Part shown: positions 1 through 5,074 of the stretch, piece after piece
Layout: each line of letters starts with the position of its first letter
How positions within the stretch are numbered: position 1 is the first letter of the stretch
Source: an uncultured Mollicutes bacterium
GTDB taxonomy: Bacteria > Bacillota_I > Bacilli_A > Acholeplasmatales > Anaeroplasmataceae
DNA length: 5,074 nt
NCBI GenBank assembly: GCA_937905855.1
Contig: CALCWU010000200.1
Coordinates: 1-5,074, forward strand
Direction: 5' to 3'
The notes under the pieces: generated by a model
Seen by the model: only the letters and a program-made list of their open reading frames with translations
Told to the model about the DNA's origin: nothing
Database searches by the model: none
Translations under genes and position numbers: made by a program

Positions 1-815
1 GCAATAGCAGCCTTAATATCATCTAGGAAAATTGATTCTCTAAAATGAATAATTTTATATTCTAAATATTCTAAATCTTTATTTTTATCGTTTGCAACAC
101 TTGCTGTAATAATACCTTCATTTACTGCACGATTAATTGCTAAAACCTGATAACCTTTTAAATGATTAATATTAGCTTGAAAATCATAATAATTTTTGTA
201 AAGCTCTTCATCATCAATAGCGTCCTTTTTCTTTTTTGTTGATAAAACACTATATTTTCCCCAACGCTCTCTTAAATCCTTACGATATAGGGCATCATCA
301 GATATTCTTTCAGCAATAATATATTTAGCTCCCGTTAAAGCTTCATCTGTTGTTTTAACCTTATCTGTTAAATATTTATTTAAGACTTCTTCCTTAGTTC
401 CTCTACGATAAAATTTCATAATTTCATCAGCAAGAGGCTCCAAACCTAAAGCAATAGCCTCAGTAGCCTTAGTTTTTTTCTTTTCCTTATATGGTCGGTA
501 TAAATCATCTACCTCCACAAGCTTCATTGCCTCGTCAATTTTTTGACTTAGTTCATCAGTTAGCATTCCCTTTTCAGCAATTAATCTTTTAACATCATCT
601 TTTCTTTTTTGAAGATTAACACCATATTCATATGCCTCAGAAATAGCTCTAATTTGATCCTCGTCTAGTGCTCCTGTTGCTTCTTTACGATATCTTGCAA
701 TAAAAGGTACAGTACAATTATCCTTTAAAAAATCAAGAACAACCTTAATTTGACTAACCTTAATATTTTGTTTTGAGGCAATATCCTCAAGTAATGCTTC
801 ATTTAAATATTCCAT
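1..815 (-). CDS. tex: Tex-family transcription accessory / RNA-binding protein, N-terminal part (runs off left edge)
   Basis: Tex is a conserved cytoplasmic nucleic-acid-binding protein linked to transcription and RNA metabolism. The 271 residues visible are its N-terminal third; the family is usually a little over 700 residues, so the YqgF/RNase H-like, HhH and S1 domains must lie beyond the edge. The frame is open from the ATG at 815 to base 3. Diagnostic stretches are PFIARYRKEATGALDEDQIR (residues 37-56) and EVDDLYRPYKEKKKTKATEA (101-120), followed by GLEPLA, all hallmarks of the Tex N-terminal helical domain. The start is supported by the Shine-Dalgarno AGGTGAG at 819-825, three bases before the ATG. 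The gene lies immediately downstream of a hairpin with a U-tract (826-849), so either readthrough or a promoter inside the upstream gene must supply its mRNA. Identity is confident from the motifs; regulation is inferred. Confidence 0.95.
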   Translation of the reverse strand, partial: MEYLNEALLEDIASKQNIKVSQIKVVLDFLKDNCTVPFIARYRKEATGALDEDQIRAISEAYEYGVNLQKRKDDVKRLIAEKGMLTDELSQKIDEAMKLVEVDDLYRPYKEKKKTKATEAIALGLEPLADEIMKFYRRGTKEEVLNKYLTDKVKTTDEALTGAKYIIAERISDDALYRKDLRERWGKYSVLSTKKKKDAIDDEELYKNYYDFQANINHLKGYQVLAINRAVNEGIITASVANDKNKDLEYLEYKIIHFRESIFLDDIKAAI

Positions 816-818
816 ATT

Positions 819-825
819 CTCACCT
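819..825 (-). promoter_or_regulatory. tex ribosome binding site fused to the upstream terminator U-tract
   Basis: On the minus strand AGGTGAG precedes the tex ATG by three bases. It is unusual because the base before it is the last U of the run that follows the 834-848 hairpin, so terminator and ribosome binding site are contiguous. The lipoprotein gene at 1594-2562 has the same close spacing (GAGGTGG, then AAA, then ATG), which suggests this is normal for the genome. Confidence 0.75.
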
Positions 826-849
826 AAAATAAAGACGCCATAGGCGCCC
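826..849 (-). terminator. Intrinsic terminator (or attenuator) between the thioredoxin-like gene and tex
   Basis: Read on the minus strand, GGCGCC, loop TAT, then GGCGTC form a six-base-pair GC-rich stem with one G-U pair. The stem can be extended by another G-U at its base and is followed by UUUAUUUU. The stem stands out in very AT-rich surroundings. It begins 5 bases after the stop codon of the 854-1477 gene and would end that transcript. The U-tract touches the tex ribosome binding site, so partial termination is possible. Confidence 0.72.
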
Positions 850-853
850 ATAA

Positions 854-1477
854 TTAAATATTCTCTATAACGTCAAGATAAGCCTTTGCTTCCTTAATGT
901 AAGTAATGCAATTCTTTACACCTGATCCACTTATTTCTGTTTTATTGTCATCCTTAGTTGTTTGGCTATATGCATCACCATGCACATAAATAAATGCTGG
1001 ACCAGAAGTGAAATTTCCATATGATGAATTAGAAAGAATTCCAGAGTTTGAAGTTAAGCTTGTGTTAACTAAATAAAAAGCAACTCCCTCACATTTTCCC
1101 TCAGATTGAAGCTCTTTTAAGCGCTTATTGAAGTTTTCAACTTCATTAGCTAAAGTAGTTTGATTATCAGCATCAACCTTTTTAATACTATCCTTATCAG
1201 TATAAGGATTTAATGCTTTAAAAGTATCATCATCATAAACAAAAACAAATATATCACTATAATTATCTTCTTCAATGATATCATCTAATACATCTGAATT
1301 AATTTTTAAATCTGAAAAATCAGCAAATCTATCATAGCTTTCATCTTTTGTTAATTTATAATAATGAACACCAACGCCAACACCAATACCAATAATAGCT
1401 AATACTGCAACAACACAAACAATGATTGTGATTAACTTCTTATGCTTACCTTTTACTTTAATTTTATCTTGTCTCAT
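854..1477 (-). CDS. Membrane-anchored extracytoplasmic protein of unknown function, possibly a thioredoxin-like fold lacking CxxC
   Basis: I do not recognise a named family for this 207-residue protein. It has a short Lys-rich cytoplasmic N-terminus (residues 1-14) and one strongly hydrophobic helix at about 15-40 with a Gly/Val repeat near its end. There is no lipobox, so the helix is probably an uncleaved anchor, leaving about 165 residues outside the cell. That domain has an order reminiscent of thioredoxin: a strand DIFVFVY (75-81), a helix around 106-124, strands GVAFYLVNT (131-139) and PAFIYVHGD (160-168), and a final helix (186-205). The Pro after SG at 160 resembles the thioredoxin cis-Pro. 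The usual CxxC site after the first strand reads DDDT instead, so redox activity there is not expected; the only exposed cysteines are 129 and 190. The start is fixed by AAGGAGG at 1486-1492, eight bases upstream. The gene has its own strong promoter and its own terminator, so it is probably monocistronic. The fold call is inference. Confidence 0.85.
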   Translation of the reverse strand: MRQDKIKVKGKHKKLITIIVCVVAVLAIIGIGVGVGVHYYKLTKDESYDRFADFSDLKINSDVLDDIIEEDNYSDIFVFVYDDDTFKALNPYTDKDSIKKVDADNQTTLANEVENFNKRLKELQSEGKCEGVAFYLVNTSLTSNSGILSNSSYGNFTSGPAFIYVHGDAYSQTTKDDNKTEISGSGVKNCITYIKEAKAYLDVIENI

Positions 1478-1485
1478 TTGTAATG

Positions 1486-1492
1486 CCTCCTT
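1486..1492 (-). promoter_or_regulatory. Strong Shine-Dalgarno for the 854-1477 gene
   Basis: AAGGAGG on the minus strand lies eight bases before the ATG at 1477. It is nearly the full anti-16S match and fixes that start. Confidence 0.85.
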
Positions 1493-1509
1493 AGTAGGTA
1501 ATCTATTAT

Positions 1510-1538
1510 ATTATATCTAAATTTTTAAAATTTAGCAA
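1510..1538 (-). promoter_or_regulatory. Sigma-A-type promoter of the 854-1477 gene
   Basis: On the minus strand a -35 box TTGCTA (1533-1538) is followed by exactly 17 bases and a perfect -10 box TATAAT (1510-1515). A second TATAAT overlaps it one register downstream. Transcription should start near 1503, giving a leader of about 25 bases that contains the AAGGAGG site. The -35 matches the consensus at four of six positions. Context is right: it lies between the upstream terminator and the start codon. Confidence 0.72.
1517..1535. promoter_or_regulatory. Perfect 19-base palindrome in the promoter spacer, candidate operator
   Basis: CTAAATTTT-T-AAAATTTAG has nine-base arms that are exact reverse complements around a single central T. 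It occupies nearly all of the spacer of the promoter at 1510-1538 and overlaps three bases of the -35 box. A repressor bound there would block RNA polymerase. AT-rich sequence produces chance palindromes, but the arm length, perfect symmetry and exact placement favour a protein-binding site. The binding protein is unknown. Confidence 0.45.
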
Positions 1539-1572
1539 TACCATTAATAACATTTACCGCATTTTACTAGGC

Positions 1573-1594
1573 AAAAAGGCACCATTTGGTGCCT
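1573..1594 (-). terminator. Intrinsic terminator of the LolA/GerS-like lipoprotein gene
   Basis: On the minus strand AGGCACC, loop AAAT, then GGTGCCT form a perfect seven-base-pair stem followed by a U run. The first A of the stem is the last base of the TGA stop codon, so gene end and terminator overlap by one base. It separates the lipoprotein transcript from the promoter at 1510-1538. Confidence 0.85.
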
Positions 1595-2562
1595 CATACA
1601 AAGCTTATTGAATGACCAAGCTCAATAAGCTCTAAAGTTGATAATGAGTTTGAATAAATACTAATAAATTTATTTTTGTAGATGTAGCTAATTCCATTTT
1701 TAGAAACATTAATTATTCCTAGACTAGAAATGCTTAAATCATCATACATTCTTAAAGAAACACTTAAAGAATCACTTTTAATATTTTCAGCAACCACTAC
1801 ATAATTCTTTTCACCACTATAGGTAACAATTTCCTTATCCCCATATTTTACAACTGTATTTTTATTCTTTTCATCAGTTAAATATGCTACGTTTATGCTA
1901 CCATTAATTTCTTCAATATTTCCTTCTCCAAGCGAGCTAGTTTTTTCATTCATAATTTTTACCTGGTCAAAATATTCAGCCTTTAGCTCCTTATTAGGGC
2001 TAAAGCTTATAAATGTAACCTCAACTATCTTTTTATCGCTAGCATTATAAAAATTACAGCTAATTGGTGTAAAATCAGAGCCCTTGCAGGAAAATCTCAT
2101 ATAGGTCAAATTTTGATTAACCTTATGAGAAATTTTACTTTCAATAGTAATGGTATCATTATCAACATTAAATTTTGTATCACTATCATTTACAATATCT
2201 TTGATAATTGCTGATATCAAATAAGCATGAGAGCTGTTAAGTGGCCAATCACTATCAAACTGAAATTGCTTATTTAATGCTGGCGATAAAACATAAACAC
2301 CATTAGTATTCTTAACTATAATTTGCTCATTATTATTACTAGAGGAAAAATTCACCATATAGTAATCAGGAGAAAGATAGCTGGAATTAACATTAAAACA
2401 TATCACATCATCCGCCCTATACATATTCATTTTTGCACTACATTCATAGCTTTTTAATCCCTCATAATAATTGCAAACAGCCTTTAATGATAAAGTGTTT
2501 GTTTTACAGCTAGTGAGCATTAAAATAATAAATCCTAAAATTATAAAACTAATTTTTTTCAT
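1594..2562 (-). CDS. Secreted lipoprotein with a LolA/GerS-like domain
   Basis: The protein is 322 residues from the chosen start. It opens with a classic lipoprotein signal: MKK, a hydrophobic stretch (residues 4-16) and the lipobox LTSC with Cys19, so Lgt should lipidate it and anchor it outside the membrane. Residues about 28-200 read like the LolA/RseB-like fold found in Firmicutes lipoproteins such as GerS: YYEGLKSYEC, then YLSPDYYMVNF, a VYVLSPALNKQFQFDSDW stretch, NSSHAYL, and a closing strand pattern ending SFSPNKELKAEYF. The remaining 120 residues are a second, strand-rich region ending in a short helix-like LELIELGHSI, not recognised. An upstream in-frame ATG at 2583 would add seven residues, but the GAGGTGG ribosome binding site falls inside that extension, so Met at 2562 is preferred. 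The role is unknown; family members bind lipids or act as envelope chaperones. The lipoprotein call is strong, the fold call moderate. Confidence 0.88.
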   Translation of the reverse strand: MKKISFIILGFIILMLTSCKTNTLSLKAVCNYYEGLKSYECSAKMNMYRADDVICFNVNSSYLSPDYYMVNFSSSNNNEQIIVKNTNGVYVLSPALNKQFQFDSDWPLNSSHAYLISAIIKDIVNDSDTKFNVDNDTITIESKISHKVNQNLTYMRFSCKGSDFTPISCNFYNASDKKIVEVTFISFSPNKELKAEYFDQVKIMNEKTSSLGEGNIEEINGSINVAYLTDEKNKNTVVKYGDKEIVTYSGEKNYVVVAENIKSDSLSVSLRMYDDLSISSLGIINVSKNGISYIYKNKFISIYSNSLSTLELIELGHSISFV

Positions 2563-2565
2563 TTT

Positions 2566-2572
2566 CCACCTC
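2566..2572 (-). promoter_or_regulatory. Ribosome binding site that decides the lipoprotein start
   Basis: GAGGTGG on the minus strand precedes the ATG at 2562 by three bases. It lies inside the longer reading frame that begins at 2583, which has only A/T sequence before it. The shorter start also gives a textbook lipoprotein signal peptide beginning MKK. Confidence 0.78.
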
Positions 2573-2599
2573 AAAATTTTCATTAAAATATATTAATTA

Positions 2600-2627
2600 A
2601 TTATTCAAAATATGAATAAATTAACAA
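2600..2627 (-). promoter_or_regulatory. Possible promoter of the lipoprotein gene
   Basis: On the minus strand TTGTTA (2622-2627), a 16-base spacer and AATAAT (2600-2605) match the sigma-A consensus at four and five of six positions. Transcription would start near 2593, about 30 bases before the chosen start codon. The region is almost pure A/T, so other placements (for example TATATT nearer the gene) fit about as well. The spacer must contain a promoter because the gene upstream faces the other way. Confidence 0.35.
2601..2619. repeat. Inverted repeat in the divergent intergenic spacer
   Basis: TTATTCA, five bases AAATA, then TGAATAA form perfect seven-base arms. The repeat lies midway between the two divergent genes and within the proposed lipoprotein promoter. 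It could be an operator, but low sequence complexity makes chance a real alternative. There is no U-tract of the terminator type beside it. Confidence 0.3.
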
Positions 2628-2660
2628 AATATATTAAATAATAAAAACAAGGAGGTTAAT

Positions 2661-2870
2661 ATGAATATATTACAAAAAATAACCCTAGCAATTACGATTA
2701 TCGGCGCAATTAACTGGGGTTTAGTTGGAATCTTTGATTTTAATTTAGTAGAATGGTTATTTCAACCAAAAACTATCTTAACAAGAGCAATATATATTGC
2801 CGTTGCAATTTGCGGTATCATCAATATCGCTTTATTGTTTAAAAGATGTCATCATACTACTTTAGAATAA
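2661..2870 (+). CDS. Small DUF378-family membrane protein (YuzA-like)
   Basis: This is the only plus-strand gene in the window, 69 residues. It has two predicted membrane helices, about residues 6-25 and 41-60. Between and within them is the family signature GAINWGLVGIFDFNLVEWLF (15-34), which identifies DUF378, a widespread small inner-membrane family of unknown function. The C-terminus ends in a short basic, polar tail with KRCHH. The start is secure because AAGGAGG sits at 2649-2655, five bases before the ATG. The stop lies inside the acpS reading frame, making a 14-base tail-to-tail overlap. It is transcribed divergently from the lipoprotein gene across an AT-rich spacer; no convincing -35/-10 pair could be chosen for it. 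No terminator hairpin was seen after it. Confidence 0.9.
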   Translation: MNILQKITLAITIIGAINWGLVGIFDFNLVEWLFQPKTILTRAIYIAVAICGIINIALLFKRCHHTTLE

Positions 2871-3183
2871 CTATAGCCTCTGAATAATTAGATGTGTGTG
2901 ATATAGACAATATTAGTTCATCATTAATTTTATTAGATCTAATATATGGAGCTCCATATTCATCATTTAATACAGAAATATCCTTATAGCAAAGACTACC
3001 ATCTCCATGAACATAAACCTTAAAAATCGCCTCTTTGACTGCAAAGCGTGAAGCAATGTATTCAATTTGGCGTTTTTTATTGCTAAATTTACTAAACACC
3101 TTTAGCTCTTCATCACTTAATATTCTATCCTTTAGCTTTAGGCTAATATCCTTATGCTCAACTAAATCTATTCCTACCTTCAT
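2857..3183 (-). CDS. acpS: Holo-[acyl-carrier-protein] synthase AcpS
   Basis: AcpS transfers the 4'-phosphopantetheine arm of coenzyme A to a serine of apo-ACP, activating it for fatty acid synthesis in the cytoplasm. The 108-residue protein is slightly short for the family (about 115-125) but has its key parts. GIDLVE (residues 4-9) carries the Mg-binding Asp6. ASRFAVKEAIFK (44-55) carries the second metal ligand Glu51 and the Lys of the KEA motif. SISHT (93-97) sits near the C-terminus and is followed by the family-like EAIVIL ending. The ATG follows the whiA stop without any gap (TAA then ATG), so the two are probably translationally coupled. An AGGG eight bases upstream, inside whiA, may serve as ribosome binding site. 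The 3' end overlaps the convergent DUF378 gene, and I see no terminator for this operon before that gene. Confidence 0.95.
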   Translation of the reverse strand: MKVGIDLVEHKDISLKLKDRILSDEELKVFSKFSNKKRQIEYIASRFAVKEAIFKVYVHGDGSLCYKDISVLNDEYGAPYIRSNKINDELILSISHTSNYSEAIVILK

Positions 3184-4125
3184 TTATTTATCCCTACTCT
3201 TCTTATAAGCTGTAGCTATTTCCTTTAGCTTACGAAAACGATGATTTAACCCTGACTTAGTCATTTCTTCACCATATTCATTTTTCAATATTTCTAAAAG
3301 CTCATTAAAGCTTGCTTCCATATGCTCCTTACGGACCTTCATTATTAATAAAAGCTTAGGATCAAGCTTATCAAGAGGATAATTATATTCTAAATATTGA
3401 ATATAAGCCATTTGCTCCTTAGCAGCCTGAAAGGTTTTAGTTTCGTTTGCAAGCTCACAATTTAAATTTCTTGAAATATTTTGATGTATCTCTCTTTTAA
3501 TAACAGCATCTTCAATTTGAAAGACATTTTCCATAGAGCCAATAATTCTTAAAAAATCACAAATAAGGTTAACATCCTTAACATATAATATAAGATGATT
3601 TCTTCTTTTACATATTTTACCATTTAAATCAAAAATATTGAAAACCTGTTGTAAAAAAATAATTTCTTCCTCATCATCACATTTTATTTCTAGATGATAA
3701 TTTCCACCAGTAGGATCATTAACACTACCCTTACACAAGAATGCCCCTCTTAAATAGGCCTTTGCATAGGCCTCATTAGCAATTATCTCTTCATTTTGTA
3801 GCTTATTTTTATTAAGAATTCCGAAATCCTCACATATAACATCAACTTGACTTAAAATATAAAGTGAATATGTAGTTTTTTCTTCAAACTGCTTAATAAT
3901 TCGTGATTCAATTCTAGTTTCAACATTGTGAAACCTCTTTAAAAGTGCTAAAAAATGACGCAATATAGTAAGTGATGTTGAGCTAAAAACAAGCTTCAAG
4001 CCATCACTTGACATACTTATTTCGCTTCCATAGCGAATCATTGCTAAAACTTCAATAAAATCAGAGGAGCTATCAGGATTTGAAACTCCACAAAGCTCCT
4101 CTTTAACATTTAGTGCAAAGCTCAT
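3184..4125 (-). CDS. whiA: Sporulation/cell-division regulator homologue WhiA
   Basis: WhiA is a DNA-binding protein of Gram-positive bacteria, built from a degenerate LAGLIDADG homing-endonuclease-like domain and a C-terminal helix-turn-helix. In Streptomyces it controls sporulation genes; in Bacillus it affects cell division and chromosome segregation. At 313 residues the length is typical. The N-terminus MSFALNVKEEL is characteristic. AYLRGAFLCKGSVNDP (residues 123-138) followed by YHLEI is the signature of the endonuclease-like core. NLNCELANETKTFQAA (220-235) begins the linker, and the helix-turn-helix covers about 272-305, with TKSGLNHRFRKLKEIA as the recognition part. AGGTGG overlapping the stop codon of the upstream gene serves as ribosome binding site, and only eight bases separate the two genes, so it is in the same operon. 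In many Bacillota whiA follows rapZ and yvcK; here it follows lgt-ppaX. Confidence 0.96.
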   Translation of the reverse strand: MSFALNVKEELCGVSNPDSSSDFIEVLAMIRYGSEISMSSDGLKLVFSSTSLTILRHFLALLKRFHNVETRIESRIIKQFEEKTTYSLYILSQVDVICEDFGILNKNKLQNEEIIANEAYAKAYLRGAFLCKGSVNDPTGGNYHLEIKCDDEEEIIFLQQVFNIFDLNGKICKRRNHLILYVKDVNLICDFLRIIGSMENVFQIEDAVIKREIHQNISRNLNCELANETKTFQAAKEQMAYIQYLEYNYPLDKLDPKLLLIMKVRKEHMEASFNELLEILKNEYGEEMTKSGLNHRFRKLKEIATAYKKSRDK

Positions 4126-4133
4126 TTTACCAC

Positions 4134-5074
4134 CTATTCAATCACAATTTTATAAATATCAGTAAACTTGCCAATTAAATAATCAGGATGCATATTAGTA
4201 AGCTCTTCACTTTTTGATGAATATAAAACACCACATGTTTTAATATTAGCATTTTTACCAGCTAAAATATCATTAGGATGATCTCCTACATACATCGCTT
4301 TATTAACATTATTGAAATGCTCTAATGCCTTATTAATACCCTCAGGATTTGGTTTTGCTTGCTTAACATCCTCTTGTCCTAGTACTACACTAACATATTT
4401 ATCAAGACCTAGAAATTTTAAACCATGCATTACAACATCCTGCTTCTTTGCGCTAACAACAGCTAAATTATAACCCTTTTTATGTAAATGAGCTAAGACA
4501 TCCTTAACACCAGGAAAGGCTCTTACCAATTCATCATGATGAATAGCATTATATTCCCTATAAGCTTTAATTAATTCGTCCTTAGTAACATCCTTTGTTT
4601 CAAATTGAGAAAATGTCACATCAAGTGGTGGACCAAAAAAGCTTTCCATTTGCTCATCAGATATGACTAAATCTGGAAAATATTTTTGAAATACATAATT
4701 AAAGCTTTTAATAATAAGCTCTCTAGAATCAATAAGTGTTCCATCTAAATCAAAAACAAGGGTATTAATATGATTAGCTTTAACATCAGCAATCGTATCT
4801 AAGTAGCCATTCTTTGGACCTACAAATCTCTTTACAACTAAAAATACTATGCCACAAATAATAAATAAAACTGAGACAGCAATACTTACAGGAATTGGAC
4901 CAAGCTTTAATATTTCATTAGCGCCACTCATTGATCTAAGAGTTTCTGTAAATATTCTAACCATACCATACCAAATCAAATAAAAACCCATTAAATCGCC
5001 ATTTAATAGTTTTTTAGATTTTCTTCTAATTATTAGAATGATTATTAATCCAACTAAATTTAATAAGCTTTCAT
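4134..5074 (-). CDS. Lgt-PpaX fusion: C-terminal Lgt membrane part joined to a PpaX-type HAD phosphatase (runs off right edge)
   Basis: The frame is open from the right edge to the TAG at 4134, showing 312 residues. The first part is the end of prolipoprotein diacylglyceryl transferase: ESLLNLVGL (1-9) entering a membrane helix, then FYLIWYGMVRIFTETLRS (30-47), the conserved late Lgt segment, and the last helix at about 58-80. After a linker of about 20 residues comes a complete HAD domain: FDLDGT with nucleophile Asp108 and Asp110, Ser207 in VVS, Lys240 in KPNPEG, and GDHPND with Asp264 and Asp268. FFGPPL, YREYN and GVKDVL match PpaX, which hydrolyses the pyrophosphate made when HPr kinase/phosphorylase dephosphorylates HPr. 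No ATG, GTG or TTG occurs in frame between Met48, in the Lgt part, and the HAD motif, so the phosphatase cannot be made separately from a usual start. Lgt ends in the cytoplasm, the right side for PpaX. Lgt catalytic residues lie beyond the window. Confidence 0.93.
   Translation of the reverse strand, partial: ESLLNLVGLIIILIIRRKSKKLLNGDLMGFYLIWYGMVRIFTETLRSMSGANEILKLGPIPVSIAVSVLFIICGIVFLVVKRFVGPKNGYLDTIADVKANHINTLVFDLDGTLIDSRELIIKSFNYVFQKYFPDLVISDEQMESFFGPPLDVTFSQFETKDVTKDELIKAYREYNAIHHDELVRAFPGVKDVLAHLHKKGYNLAVVSAKKQDVVMHGLKFLGLDKYVSVVLGQEDVKQAKPNPEGINKALEHFNNVNKAMYVGDHPNDILAGKNANIKTCGVLYSSKSEELTNMHPDYLIGKFTDIYKIVIE

Noticed and set aside
1594..1596. TGA read as Trp (Mycoplasma-type code)
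   Set aside because: The TGA is followed at once by an intrinsic terminator, the other genes use TAA or TAG with TGG for Trp, and no in-frame TGA occurs in the recognised proteins.
2563..2583. Longer lipoprotein start at 2583, adding seven residues
   Set aside because: The GAGGTGG ribosome binding site lies inside this extension, there is no such site before 2583, and the shorter form gives a standard lipoprotein signal beginning MKK.
2787..2800. GCAATATATATTGC, a perfect 14-base palindrome, as an acpS operon terminator
   Set aside because: It lies within the DUF378 coding sequence, has no loop and no following U-tract on the minus strand, and is mostly alternating A/T.
4989..4991. ATG at 4991 as the true start of the phosphatase gene
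   Set aside because: The frame stays open to the window edge, the upstream residues ESLLNLVGL are typical Lgt sequence, and no ribosome binding site precedes this ATG.
1..5074. tRNA, rRNA, CRISPR array, insertion sequence or phage genes
   Set aside because: No cloverleaf-like sequence, regularly spaced repeats, transposase motifs or phage structural motifs were found on either strand by eye.

Overview
The window is AT-rich and densely coded, with a standard genetic code: TGA ends the gene at 1594 and TGG encodes Trp. The genes visible are an lgt-ppaX reading frame, whiA, acpS, tex and a DUF378 membrane protein. These point to a low-GC Gram-positive bacterium (Bacillota), most likely an uncultured gut or host-associated Bacilli/Erysipelotrichia-type lineage. 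The lineage is an inference from composition and gene set, not from a marker gene.

Right part (2857-5074, minus strand). This is a compact operon-like run entering from the right edge. It begins with the C-terminal part of prolipoprotein diacylglyceryl transferase (Lgt), joined in one open frame to a complete HAD phosphatase of the PpaX type. WhiA follows after 8 bases, and holo-ACP synthase (AcpS) follows WhiA with no gap (TAA then ATG). The Lgt-PpaX fusion is the most notable item. In Bacillus-type genomes hprK, lgt and ppaX are neighbours, so the fusion looks like a collapsed version of that operon.

Middle (2584-2870). One small plus-strand gene encodes a two-helix DUF378 membrane protein. 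Its 3' end overlaps the 3' end of acpS by 14 bases. A 98-base, extremely AT-rich divergent spacer, holding an inverted repeat, separates it from the next minus-strand gene.

Left part (1-2562, minus strand). A secreted lipoprotein with a LolA/GerS-like fold ends directly on an intrinsic terminator. Next is a strong sigma-A-type promoter whose spacer is filled by a perfect 19-base palindrome. It drives a membrane-anchored protein of unknown function that looks like a thioredoxin fold without its CxxC. A second GC-rich hairpin with a U-tract then runs directly into the ribosome binding site of tex, whose 5' 815 bases are present before the window ends.

The lipoprotein would be a substrate of Lgt, so maturation enzyme and client are encoded a few kb apart. 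I see no rRNA, tRNA, CRISPR, insertion sequence or phage-like element, and no clearly novel multi-gene system.
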